64,000 bases of DNA. Source: Turritopsis dohrnii. Lineage: Eukaryota; Cnidaria; Hydrozoa; Anthoathecata; Oceaniidae. The number at the start of each line of letters is the position of its first letter. Within the stretch, counting starts at the first letter, position 1. Where the stretch lies: positions 1,550,001 through 1,614,000 of the forward strand of contig BQMF02000016.1 of assembly GCA_027922465.2 (NCBI GenBank), in the 5' to 3' direction. Positions 12,201 through 23,087 of this stretch are shown here, one piece after another. Under the pieces are notes generated by a model. The model saw only the letters and a program-made list of their open reading frames with translations. It made no database searches and was not told the origin of the DNA. The position numbers and the translations under genes were made by a program.

Positions 12201-14932
12201 TAAGAACACGAAAAAAGAATGTTTTATATCGTTATAAGTTACATGTTCGCAAGAACTTCGTGAAAAGTCGTCGTATCTCATGGGAGATTTAATGACTTAC
12301 CGAAGAAACTTTAATAAGCGTGCTCTTTCCCCATGATGATAGATCTCAAAAATTTTGTTTGAGATACAATGAAATTTCAATGTTAATTTCGTTTCGTATT
12401 AACGAGGGTCACACATGTGTGAACGTCGTAAATATCTTTTGTTTTACTAACATTTGCTGATCTTTTACGGTCAAACATTTACCGCGGATGGCAAATGGTG
12501 GTCTGTTAATATTGTAATAATGGCGCTTTAAAAACATTGTCAAATATAATTATAAGTAATTTGGCGCTTCTCATAAGCTGATCGAAGTCACCCCATCATT
12601 GATATTGTCATTTTCTTGGAAAGATCAGGTTACTTCTCTGGAATTACAAGTTTAGTTAATGTGAAATTTTGCACTGAAATAGAAGAAATATGTAATGTAA
12701 TGATTCCAAAGTTTCAGAAGTAATGGTTTGGTATTTCGGAAGTTACTTTTAAAATAGTGGCAAAATTGATCGAAGTCACCCCGATTTACGGTACCGTGAG
12801 TTGGGGTGAGATTCAACTCTGCGGGGCGAGATTCAACATGCCAAAATCCAAGCTACATCTGGTCAGTAATTCAAATACATTACATTTTTAAAACTAAACC
12901 AAGTTATACAACACAAAAAAGATTTAAAGCAATCAAAACATTCATGAATGATTACCATTTAAAGAGACTCTGGCTATTAAAATGTCACGATCCATCAATC
13001 TCGTTATGTGCGGGCTTCAAATGTTTTGACGTCAAAATAGCCCCGCTGAACAAAACGCGTTTTCCAAAATGGGAATGTTGTTTTAGTTTCTCTGTGAGAA
13101 AAATGTTTTCATAAATTTCATTTCGGTTCGTTAGATTTTGATATACGATGGTAAAAGTTGTTATAAGAAATAGTTTAAAATTTTAGGTTTTGACAACAGG
13201 TTTGTATAGAATTTCATAAATGGTCAGCTGTTTTTTTGGTGTGAATCACAACTACACACGCGGTTGCTTGAAAATGAAAGTGAATGCCTGGTTTCTACAT
13301 TGCAAATCGGTTAAGTTGAGCCTATTAGGATGAGTTCTAGTCATCATAGTCAGAGATTTCAAATCTTGTGACAAAAAGTTGTAGATTGCATTTTAAATGA
13401 AATATTGTCAGGCAAGTATTAATTCAATATTAACATCGGAAGCAAAAAGAAATATACGACGCACAATATCATTTTTTGTTATATTATTTTTTCCTTTGCA
13501 ACAATGAAACTGCTTTTTCTCCAGATTTATTGTCCAATAATTGTTTTGTGCATATTTAATGGTTGTGCACTCAAGATGAAATTTTGCGCTGCAACTATCA
13601 CACACGATCCAGCGACGTTCACTCTCGTCGTCCCATTTTTGATCACATTTTTTGCAGACCCATTCCTCTTCCGTTTTACTTTTCAAATCGTTGGGTTGCA
13701 GGGCTCTTCCCGGAATTATATCCTTTTTCCTTGGACGTGCTGCACGTCAACTGAGTACCAATGGTAGTTGATGGAGTGTATACGGTGTGCACTTTTTAAT
13801 CTTTGCACAAAACCCTTTACAAAGTAATTGCACAGTCATCAATTCTCTCCATCGTTCTCTCCATCATTGCGTAAGACCCGCCGATAAGCTTTGTAGGTGC
13901 GCTGGGTTGGACGGAAAGGTGTTTTAGAGGGCGATATTGCTCAGTGAAAACCGTCTTTGAAAAATAAATTTTGCGCACAGTGATCAATCATCTCCTTCAG
14001 TTTGTTTCACTACATAGCTTCCGCCCACGCACCCCAAAATACGACCCGCGCATTAGTAGCTTTTATAAACACGCTTGTGAAAGAGCGAAAGGTGGCTGGG
14101 CGGAGGGTGGACATCACTTCATGGAAACAATCTTTGAGAAATCCTAATTGCTGGTATAAAAATAAACGTGCACGGCTTTACGAAGTCTTTTAACTCGTGT
14201 TGGGATTTGAAGAGCTCAAAGGCAATTTACATTCGGCATTTGTAAAAATATAAAAAAAAATTTATTGTATGTAGTATAGATTACATCTTGGTTCAGATAT
14301 GCGATGTTGTTGTTTTGAAATTTCGAATTATTTTGTTGAATGTTGTGGTCTGGATAATGGTGCTGTTGAATCTCACCCCACTGAGTTGAATCTCACCCCA
14401 ACTCACGGTACTCCTTCATTGGCTCAATTCAATGCCAATAAAATATCTTTAAACACAAGCAAAACTGAGTTTGTTCTTTTCAAATCAAAATGTAAACCAT
14501 CTAATTTTAACCTAAGACTTAAGATTAATGGGAAAAGACTTCAGCCAAGTGAACATATTTAAATATCTTGCTCTTGTTGGAGTATATACTTGGATCAAAA
14601 CTTAAACTGGAAAAAGCATACTGATGCTCTTTCCATGAAACTTCGTCTCGCGCTAGGCTAATGCCCCTAAAAAGAACATTAGAATAGATAAAAGAATCCT
14701 TAGTGGATAGAAGGTTAATTGCACTCATAAGTAAACATAGCATTTGCAAAGGACAGCCATGCAACGATTTGGAGGGCAGCAGCGATGCGAAGAGCCTGAG
14801 CACACAACAAGAATGAAGAGAATGTATTGCAATTTAGAGTAGACATTTTGGAAGAAAATAATACTCACAAGTTCCAGGCTGCGACAAATAAATGATATAA
14901 ACACACAGGAGAATAGAAAAAATGTGCGCCAT
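9229..14932 (-). CDS. Cytochrome b561 domain-containing protein, CYB561D2-like
   Basis: Small di-haem membrane protein of the CYB561D1/D2 group, transmembrane ferrireductases that use ascorbate-type donors. Exons in transcript order: 14932-14869, 9983-9946, 9738-9229; 612 nt, 203 aa plus TGA, in frame across both junctions. Four likely haem histidines are seen: LFSWHPFFM, KYHWILQ, SWHGKIGL and RMHALFG, spaced as in CYB561D2. NQVSNAYIF near the C-terminus is also a CYB561D2 hallmark. The protein is about 19 residues shorter than human CYB561D2, which I recall as 222 aa. A CTAG|GGG just before the ATG at 14932 could be an acceptor, so a further upstream exon encoding the N-terminus is possible. 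The first intron is 4.9 kb and full of transposons. Confidence 0.88.
11085..11660 (+). pseudogene. Non-LTR retrotransposon relic, part upstream of RT
   Basis: Conceptual translation gives patterns typical of the linker and early reverse transcriptase of jockey/CR1-like LINEs: NINNIKNIWKGVKEIIS, ANEFNVYFSSVAD, a degenerate NKAYGP, and FNLSFTTGAFPTLLK. A stop follows FSSVADS, and frameshifts occur near 11530. The RT core is absent; the C-terminal RT part resumes at 14411 beyond two inserted transposons. Confidence 0.75.
11822..12791. mobile_element. TA-flanked DNA transposon without ORF
   Basis: 970 bp between TA dinucleotides at 11820-11821 and 12792-12793. Ends are CCGTAAAGTGACTTCGATCA and, on the right, TGATCGAAGTCACCCCGATTTACGG read as ATTTACGG at the edge. 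The motif GGGGTGACTTCGATCA repeats within the left end. No coding frame survives, so it is non-autonomous. It directly abuts the next element. Confidence 0.8.
12794..14408. mobile_element. TA-flanked DNA transposon with PHD-finger remnant
   Basis: 1615 bp between TA at 12792-12793 and TA at 14409-14410. Ends are CCGTGAGTTGGGGTGAGATT and its complement, with a second GAGATTCAACA motif inside each end. The minus strand carries a PHD-like zinc finger (13408-13730). No transposase core is recognisable. TA target duplication and a C-terminal zinc finger fit the Tc1/mariner/pogo superfamily; this assignment is inference. Confidence 0.8.
13408..13730 (-). pseudogene. PHD-like zinc finger, transposase C-terminal remnant
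   Basis: The frame reads ARPRKKDIIPGRALQPNDL and then WVCKKCDQKWD, RRWIVCDSCSAKFHLECT and FHCC, i.e. the C4HC3-type spacing of a PHD finger. Similar fingers sit at the C-terminus of some pogo/Tigger-like transposases. The upstream part ends at a stop after LPLVLS, so only the C-terminal portion of the original protein is left. Confidence 0.6.
14411..14660 (+). pseudogene. Non-LTR retrotransposon relic, RT C-terminal part
   Basis: Translation shows LNANKISLNTSKTEFVLFKS, LKINGKRLQPSEHI, then after a frameshift KYL and, after another, LDQNLNWKKHTDALSMKLRL. This is the conserved block after the YADD region of jockey/CR1-like reverse transcriptases. It probably belongs to the same insertion as 11085-11660. 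Confidence 0.8.
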
Positions 14933-15926
14933 CCCCTAGATTTCCAGCAGCGCAATGTTTTGTTTTTTATCCTGATGAAATAACCAGCACAGCATCTTTA
15001 GCCCTGCTTTTTTTATTTACACTGATCGGCCGCTTATAACATAACGTTTTTTTTCTATATAATATCCATAACGGGCTTTATTTGGTATAAAGGATCAACT
15101 GTGTTTAAAATATTCGAAAAGGTGACAGCATGACAGCAAGAATGGAGTAACTTCGATTTGAGAAAAGAAAAAGACCCGGATAAAAGCAAACAATTTTAAA
15201 AAGAACCGGGAAAACGAAAGTGAAAAGAAACGCTGCACGCTTACTGTACTAATCGAAATCTGTCACCTCAATCATTGGTAAGTGATGTAGCAGGAATGTT
15301 TATAATCCAAAGAGGTTGTAGATACCAAAGGAAGGCACCGCGGAGCAGGGTGCCCCCGCCCCCCAATAATTTTGCCGCAAACAGTAAAATGTTTTACCTA
15401 AAATATAGCAAATGTTCTTTCTTGTCTTGGCCCTAATTAGTCAGCTCCCCAAACAAAATTCTGTCCTTGTAATATATAGCAATAATTCCAAATAGTATAC
15501 CATGAAACTTTCATTCATGGCTTTTTGAAGGGAAATTCTGTTATATATATATTTTAAAAGGGAATGGAGCGAGGTCAAAATTTTTTTTGCATAAATCTTT
15601 GCCAAGACACATAAGAAATCATGAAATAACATTAAAACTTCCCAAAATATATGAAAAATGTGTAAAAAGAACTAAAATGTTACAACGCTCGCTGTTACAT
15701 TTACAAATGACGTCACAAGGCGGATGGAGATATTACTTTGTTTAAATAAGATTGTTTTGAGCACTTCAGTCAGTATCGGAAGTAACTACCAAAACAATAC
15801 CAGTTTGTCAAGGAAATTTAACAAATGTACATGCCCAGTTCACATACATGTGGTTGCTTGATATCAAAATAAAGAGTTGCAACTACTTAATTATTCATGA
15901 ACAAGTTTTGCAGAAAAAAGTGTTCT
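14933..15926. other. Upstream region of the CYB561D2-like gene
   Basis: No exon was established. A lysine-rich open stretch ends at a good donor (TTG|GTAAGT near 15281) on the plus strand but has no ATG, so it is not called. The region lies between a leftward gene and the rightward gene ending at 21018 and may contain promoters for both. Confidence 0.4.
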
Positions 15927-18252
15927 CCCAGCCGGCACAAGACGTCTTTTAGACGTCTAAATCCAATTTAAGTTACGTCTTTAGAAAGACGTCTAGCTAA
16001 AACGTCTTTTAGACGTCTTTAAGATATCTTGAAAAATCTAAGTCGTCTAAAAGACGTCTAAAAATCGTCTTTAAAAGTACGTATTTATTTGGCACTTCTA
16101 AGACGTCTTTTAAACGCCTTTAAAAAGACATCTTTCTCAAGACATATTAAAGACGTCTTAATTATGTCTTTTTTTATTCTTTCCGTTTTATTCGATTTTC
16201 GAATGTTTGATATTCGATTTCATGACGGGGTGAAACATTTAGTTTAATAATCTATTTATGTTGTTATGTTCAGTCAAACTACGAGGACAAATGAATTAAT
16301 GTCATTATAAAAGGTTTCATATGATCATATTTGATGCTTAGTTTTTTAAAAGCTGGTTGATTTTCGATATTTATGATATACTGCTACCTATTTACCACCC
16401 CCTGATTATTGTATCTGAACCAAATTAATTCTTAAGCAGTTTCAAAAATGTTCCTTCGAAAAGTTCTTGGTCGTGCTGTTTACAAAAATATGTAAGTAAA
16501 TCTTTTAATCTTTAACTCCCAATATTAATGAAATTTCGTAAAATCTTTGGTTGTTTTGCTAAGGTAATAACATGTATATTCAGCGATTTTGTTGATTTGC
16601 TCTAGTTTTAATGTTAAATGATGGGTGTATTCTTTATGTTTACAGATTCACATACTCGATCATTTGGATTCTTCAAACCTTTGGTTTGGATTTTTGTAAG
16701 TATTTTTTGTTCTCTTTCGATGCTTTGTTTTGGATGTTAGAGAAAAAAAGTCTCTTGCAAAACGCAGGCCTTGTCAGGAGAGGCGTGCTATCGCACTCGC
16801 ACGCCCCCACACACGCCTGAATTCTTCGAGGCGTGCGGTTGTTCGCACGCCTGTTTTAACGTTTTTTATATGTTTAACTTTTATTTAACTTTTTTACTAT
16901 ATATAGTAAAAAAGTTTCTTCGATAACTTTTGAAAAAAATGATCATTCATTTTCATTCATTTTAAGACGTCACGATAGTATTCCCAAAAGCTGTCAGCTG
17001 TCTTTGAAAATATTTAGCATGAGAAGAAAAAAATTTCACGTGCTTCATTCAAAAAAATATCTATAAGCAATGACAGGTGACAATTTCTATTTCAATATTG
17101 CGAAACATGCTGCAACGTGATGTGATATGAATTGATAAACACGTTTTTGAATGTAAATTTCATATTCGACTTTTTTAATACTACATGAAAGAAGTTATGT
17201 ATCTCTTTTCGTCGTGGTCGATAACGTCATCAAAAACTTCTTTTCAAGAAGATTAATAAATAGAAGAACTTTTTTCATGAACAAGATTAATAAAAGCCTT
17301 TTTGATATACAACTGGTACTTTAAAATAAACAAATATTTAAATAAATTCCGCTGCATCTAGACAGTGCCAGCTGGTTTTTTTTACGTTACAAAAACGAAT
17401 GTATATAATCTTTTTAAGCTTCGCACTCCATCACACGCCTAAAAATTAAGTTTTAAATTCAGGCATGCGGTAGTCGCACACCGGCCTTTTTCTTCCTGAC
17501 AAGGCCTGAAAACGTGTAAATGTATTGGTTTAGTAAATGTTATTTTATACAGAAGCCTTCCCTACATTATTTTTGTATTTCTTTATTTCATTCCAGGGTG
17601 ATGAGGTATGGAAGAAATAATAAGAGATACGATTCTAAATGCAAATGTACGAAAATGAGGATGCTTTGCTAGCATACCATGAACTAAAGCCTCCTCCAAG
17701 TCATGATGAGTTATATCTAACACAAGACAGGGTTTTTCAAACGTTATGTATTTCAGCAAGAAACTTAACTATACTTAAAGTCTTTTTTTTCTGCATTATT
17801 TTCTTTTGTTGTTTTGTTGTATTACGTATGAAAAAGTACTGATTCATTCGAAAGAATATAAACATTTTAATTCAACTTAGATGTTTTATTTTCCCTTTAA
17901 AGGTATAAAGGACGTCTAGAAAAATTCTATTTTGTCCGCTTTCAAAACGTCTTTCCTAAGACGTCTTTAAGACGCATTCTCAAAACGTCTTTTAAATATC
18001 TTAACAAGACGTCTAAAAGACGTCTAGAAAAGGTCTATTTTGTCCGCTTTCAAGACATCCTTTCTAAGACGTCTTTAAGACGCATTCTGAAGACGTCTTT
18101 TAGATATCTTGACAAGACGTCTAATAGACATCTTAGATTAGACGTCTTAAAAGCGGACAAAATAGACGTTTTTTAGACGTCTTTTAGACGGCAAATGCGA
18201 CGTCTTTTAGACGTCTTTTAGACGTCTTTTAGACGTCTTTGTGCCGGCTGGG
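15927..18252. mobile_element. GACGTC-satellite DNA transposon
   Basis: Termini are CCCAGCCGGCACAAGACGTC and its complement ending GTGCCGGCTGGG. Both subterminal zones (about 15940-16160 and 17900-18240) are arrays of AGACGTCTTTTAGACGTC-type palindromic units. The centre is non-repetitive and contains a nested element (16765-17508). No transposase is recognisable. Elements at 57295-57604 and 62871-63636 have related termini. Confidence 0.85.
16765..17508. mobile_element. CAGGCCTTGTCAGG transposon, short copy
   Basis: 744 bp with terminal inverted repeats CAGGCCTTGTCAGGA and TCCTGACAAGGCCTG, followed inside by GGCGTGCGGT-type palindromes. The flanks AAAACG on both sides are a 6-bp target site duplication. 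It is the inverse of 27778-28741 and lacks that copy's middle part. No coding frame. Confidence 0.88.
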
Positions 18253-19193
18253 CTCCTTCATTATAAGGTAGATCAAAGTATAAGTCAGCATTGTCTATTA
18301 AAATGAAAAGGCATGGTAGAGAGGGACCTTTTTATCTCATTAATAAATTTTTCATAACTGCAAACATACTAATCACAAAAAGAAAATTTATTTACCAAAG
18401 GAACTTTGAAAAAAACAAACTTGTACAAACTTTGCTACAAAACTTATTTTACTAGTTATATACATCTTGCTTAAATTTTCAGAGTTAAGCCATTTGTGAT
18501 TTTTTCACAAATCTTTTAGTTTCTTTATAACAAGCACTATGCAGATGTGACGATACACGGAACCGTTGTACACAACACTTTCAGCAGAAAAATACTCAGA
18601 ATAGATGCAAAAACGTTAAAAAAAATGACGTACCTAAGTTTATTGAATCGCCATGTAATTATCACAAAATTGAAAGAAAGAAAAAGGAAACGTAAGAAAT
18701 ATTGATTAAATTGGATGTTAAAAGTTACACCTCAGTGTAGTTACTCAATATGTATACTGATAATGATCCGCCGACCTGCGTCACGAAAAGTGATAATCAT
18801 ATGGCAACGACAGAAAAAATCTGAGCTTATAAGCTTATAATTTTTGGGCAAAATAGAATTATTTGGAAGAAAAAAAAGTTCACTAGTGACTTTGTGATAA
18901 TAAAAGGCAATAATTTAAAAAAATCTTTTTTGAACAAATGGAAGAGTAGTGTTTATTATATGTGTGTAGATGTGTGTAAAAATAAAGTTTAAACTGTTAT
19001 CAATGTGTTATGAAATTTGTGTATTGTGTATTTAAATTCGTGTATTTATTTTAAATCTGCGCACCTTCAATTCGTGCACCTTCACCATCAAATCTGTTCA
19101 TCTTTCAAATTATTCAATCAGTCAGTCTCTAAATCTAATGTTTATGACCCATATGGTAGGTTTTGGCTCGAAGAACTTCAGCTACTGTTACAG
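18253..19193. other. AT-rich stretch, no supported feature
   Basis: It lies upstream of the first exon I can place for the gene ending at 21018. Earlier exons of that gene are probably here or to the left of the transposon, but I could not identify them. Confidence 0.4.
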
Positions 19194-21018
19194 GAATCAA
19201 AGTTGTTGATCATTTACCAAGAGAAGTTTTGAGATATTGTAAGTCAACCCTCTGAATTAGGAAAAAAGACTGACAGCAAAACTTGTTCGCTTTATTCCAG
19301 TAAAAATATTGGTGTAGTAGATATATGGGTAATGAAACAGAAACTAAGTACTTTATAAAGCAACAGTGTTATCTGGAACAAGAAGTGACAAGATTTAAAA
19401 TTGTAAACTGCAGGGGATTTGCTGTAAACTTGTCCTGTTAATTGTTTGATTAGTCAAAGTTTAAAAACAGCGAACTTACTTATTTCATGACAGGCGACAA
19501 GAAAAATCACAAGACAATCTGTATTGAAAACAAAACCCAAACTGGATTAAACAGAATTATGAACTTATTGAGAAAAAAATCCATCCAAAAACAAAACCTA
19601 AAGTGACTTTATAATACTTCATAATATATACACATTCCTGCGACAAGGCTTTCTATTTCGCATTACGTGTGTATTGTTGCTTACAAACAAGAAAGATTTT
19701 TGAAAGGAAAATAATGGGGCCCTATTACAAGAAAGAATAATCTTGAAGAATAAGATGATATTTTGAGTGCACCTGTTATTTTTTTCTTATTCTTTCAAAA
19801 TCTACACGTAGGAATTTAATAAGAATAACACGTTTGAGAAATTCAGTGTTGATTATCTATATCCTAATACGCGGACGTGTGTCACACTTTTATTTTAGAG
19901 AGTGATATATTTAAGTAAATTTTACAGTCAAGTTTTTCTTATGTGCGCGTAAAACCACGTAGAGGCCAGAGACACTTTTTTCACGATTATTCTAAAAGCA
20001 TGTGGCATTTGACGTCAGTTTTTTATGATCACGGGGAATCATTGCATTGCATCCCTAATCGAACGCGACATTTTGGGGAAAATATCTCGAGAACCAATAG
20101 CGATAACTGATGTTTTTTTAGGGTCTGCGATATGGGTGATGGGGTGACACAACATTTGGGCCTAAATTTTATTTGGTACTGCGGCTATGATGTCATCAAA
20201 ATCTTCAAAAACGGTTGGTCACAGCGAAACGATCCCATACACTTTTTTGATCAGTTTTTCGAGCTCTACAACATGGGTACACTTTCCAGTCGTGATTCCA
20301 TGATTTAATTTTTTATCACCTCTTGCAACATGGGAAGGAGGGGATTTGACACATCATTTTCGCAGTTAGACATGGTAAAAAGTTTTTACCAGGGTTACTA
20401 GTTCTTTTATAATTCTTGAAAAAAATACACGAGAGAATTTCAAAGCATATTCCAAAATCAAATCAAATATTAAAGCAAAAGAAGCACGCAGTATGTTATG
20501 TGTTTACAAGAGCTGAGGCTGGATGATGTAAAAAGAAGAAGAAGAAGTAGTAATAATTGCTACTAATTACAATATTTGTATTAAAAAACACTGTCAGCAA
20601 AATTTTGCTATCGCAATTGTAAAAAACTCAACAGTTATAACGCTGGGACCAATCTTTTCTTATACCATAATATTTATAAGACCTATAAAATATAACAATA
20701 AACATAATGCTACTGTAATTTTGATTTACTGCAGCTTCACAACGGCAAAAGCTGAATGCCATTGTAAATTCAGAGGACTGTGTAAGTTCTTTTGTGATTA
20801 TGGTGGAGAGCTTAAACAATGGTTAGAGAGGCAAAATAACGTAGGTCTCTGATTCCACAGGGCAGGAAATTCAGATCACATTGACAGTCCACAAAGGAGA
20901 TGCGCTGGATAAGGTTTTCAAGAAGATGAAGGTATTTGTTGCTGATTATTATTTAGAGCCAGACAAGTTTCCTGTAACAGAAAATCTTGTTAGCAAAGAT
21001 GAAGAAGATGAATTATAA
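19194..21018 (+). CDS. 3' part of an unrecognised protein-coding gene
   Basis: Three exons join in phase: 19194-19238, 20735-20821, 20861-21018. Each acceptor is a clear CAG; donors are T|GTAAGT and G|GTTAGA. The peptide contains IKVVDHLPREVLRY, then RQKLNAIVNSEDCVSSF, ITLTVHKGDALDKVFKKMK, VADYYLEPDKFPVTE and an acidic end KDEEDEL before TAA. A poly(A) signal AATAAA is at 21134. It looks like a genuine conserved C-terminus: charged, no repeats, no membrane segment. I do not recognise the family. The start and earlier exons were not found. The middle exon also stays open in a second frame, so its splice sites are the least secure part. Confidence 0.6.
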
Positions 21019-21133
21019 GCTCATCATTTGTAATGAATAATTTCCAAGAAGAGTATATATACCTTGTCTTGTATTTACATTGTCTTTTTTCAATTTTGAT
21101 CAGGGTCTTTATTGCAGTAATGTGTACTTTGAC

Positions 21134-21139
21134 AATAAA
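21134..21139 (+). other. Candidate poly(A) signal
   Basis: AATAAA, 116 bp downstream of the TAA at 21018, in the right orientation for the unrecognised gene. Confidence 0.5.
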
Positions 21140-21479
21140 ACTTAATGAAAATGAATGACACCTTGTTGTAAGGTGTAAATTAGCAACTAATGACAAAAGT
21201 TCTTAGGTTGTGTTATTTGACCTTTTCGCACAGACAAATTTTTAAATACACTTCAGGTATTATGATAAATATATAAAACATTGTGAAGATTGAAAATTTA
21301 TTTTTTTATAAAAAGCAAAAAGTATGTTCCACAAAAACATGCCTGATGATTCAATATAAAGACCTGTAGAGAATTATCGATTTTTGTTTGATGCCCTGAT
21401 TGGGGTGTTGAGAAAATAAATTCTAGTTCTTTTATAAAAGAATTCATATAGTGGTTGTTTTTCATATAGTTAATGGTAA

Positions 21480-22190
21480 GTCATTAATCAGCTTTGCTCC
21501 ACCACTGTATATAATGCTTGTTTACCAAGCTCAAGTTTAACATTTGGAAGTACAAGAAGGCACTTATTGTTTCAAGTAGCTTTGTTGTGTTGTTGAATTT
21601 GGAAATATCTTTTGTTTTCCAGTGATTGTTTGACAATAATGAGTATTTCTTTTTTGATGGCATTGAAAATATCTGGAACCTCTGAACCAATTATTTTGCC
21701 TTTCGTTTGAGTGAGATGAAACAACCCTTTTATGTGTTGGTGTAACTACATTAACTGTTCCTTTATAAGTTATTAATGGGACAATCATCGTTGTGTAAAT
21801 TTTATAAGCAGTGTCCTATAATGTCTATCTGTCATTGGCTTTTTTGTAGATCTTTTTGAAGGTAGTATTGAAGTTTAGATGATGGTCAACAATGTTTCCT
21901 AAGTATACTGTTAATCAGAGACATTGTTGATACTTTGTCCTTTGAAACTATAGCAAGTTTTTGGTGGTTTTCTGTAAGCGTTAATAAGATGTGTTGAAAA
22001 TCATTGCTTCAGTTTTCTCCTTTTTCAAATTGATAATGAGTTCATTTTTGTCGAAATATCTTGCAATTTCTTCCCAAATCTGGTCAAGCATCTTTTCAAT
22101 GTTATCATTTTCTCTTCTGTTAAAGTAAATCACTGTATTGTGTTTTAGACAATTTGGGGAGAAATTGGAAAAAATGATATAGCAGTGGCT
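21480..22190 (-). pseudogene. Degenerate non-LTR retrotransposon RT fragment
   Basis: Read on the minus strand, LDQIWEEIARYFDKNELIIN, then LKKEKTEAMIF, and further on IVDHHLNFNTTFKK match the region after the RT catalytic motif in many LINEs. Several stops interrupt it. It is a different lineage from the relic at 11085-14660, judged by the weak similarity between them. Confidence 0.65.
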
Positions 22191-22631
22191 CTAGAATTGA
22201 GACTTGTGATACACTGATTAATAATTGCCAGTCCTCTGAATTTAGAAAAAAAACTGATAGCTGAAATGATCAGTTTAAATTTTTTTTAATATAAAATAAA
22301 ATGTGATATATAGCGAATTAAATAGAAATAAAGTCCTCGTGGGCAAAATCGACTTTGACAGAAAAAAAATGCTGTCGTATTTGAAAATTTTGATGGCAGA
22401 ATATTAATTATGATGGCAAAAAAATGCAGTTGTGTAAGATGTTGATATTGCAGTAGGTTGATCAACATAATTATCTTCACTACAATATCAATATCTTGTT
22501 TCAAAATACGTTTTTAGGTTGACCATAAATTACTATACCCCAGGTGATGTAGGCAGCAACTTGACTGTTGTTTAAGATAACTGATCAGAAAGAAGTAACC
22601 CAGAATTATTTATTTATCTTTCAGAATTTGA

Positions 22632-23087
22632 ATGGGGAAAAACTATTGGTGTGAATTTTGTCAGCGTGGTTTTTCTGATATTTTATCAATTCGGAAAAAG
22701 CATATCAATTCTGTTCAACACCAGCGTAGTCGAAAGCTGCACTATGACTCGTTCAAAGACGCCGCTACCATCCTTCAGGAAGAATCGCAGAAAAATGCTT
22801 GCAAACGTTTTTTTCAGACAGGAAGATGTGATTTCGGTGAGCAATGCAAATTTTCACATAAAGATCTTACAGAGTTGAAAATGCAAGTTCAGAGAAATAG
22901 GAAGCAGGAAATTGATTTGAATGCAGTACACGATTGGATTGAAAAGTGGAAGAAAAATAGAAAGGCTGTTACAAAAGACGATCGAAAATACAGACTTCCT
23001 CCCTCTTTTCCTCCGCCATACCAACTTCCACCATCGTTACAACCTCCAATGGAACAGTTAGAATTAGAAGATGTAGAATGGGGGTGA
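22632..23087 (+). CDS. ZMAT5: U11/U12 snRNP 20 kDa protein (ZMAT5)
   Basis: Component of the U11/U12 di-snRNP that recognises minor (U12-type) introns in the nucleus. 151 aa from a single coding exon. A matrin/U1-type zinc finger has C7, C10, H24 and H30. A CCCH finger follows, C57-x8-C66-x5-C72-x3-H76, within ACKRFFQTGRCDF and GEQCKFSH. The rest carries a proline-rich tail and ends in VEWG, as the human protein ends in VQWG. The start MGKNYWCEFC corresponds to MGKRYFCDYC in human. TTTCAG sits 7 bp before the ATG, so a 5' UTR intron is likely. The length is near the human 170 aa, with a shorter middle. Confidence 0.94.
   Translation: MGKNYWCEFCQRGFSDILSIRKKHINSVQHQRSRKLHYDSFKDAATILQEESQKNACKRFFQTGRCDFGEQCKFSHKDLTELKMQVQRNRKQEIDLNAVHDWIEKWKKNRKAVTKDDRKYRLPPSFPPPYQLPPSLQPPMEQLELEDVEWG

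Noticed and set aside
12806..13114. 102-codon frame
   Set aside because: It begins within the transposon's terminal repeat and has no recognisable domain.
15140..15281. Lysine-rich open stretch ending in a GTAAGT donor
   Set aside because: No ATG after the preceding stop and no acceptor, so it cannot be called an exon.
22651..22878. 75-codon frame overlapping ZMAT5
   Set aside because: A shadow of the ZMAT5 coding exon in another frame.
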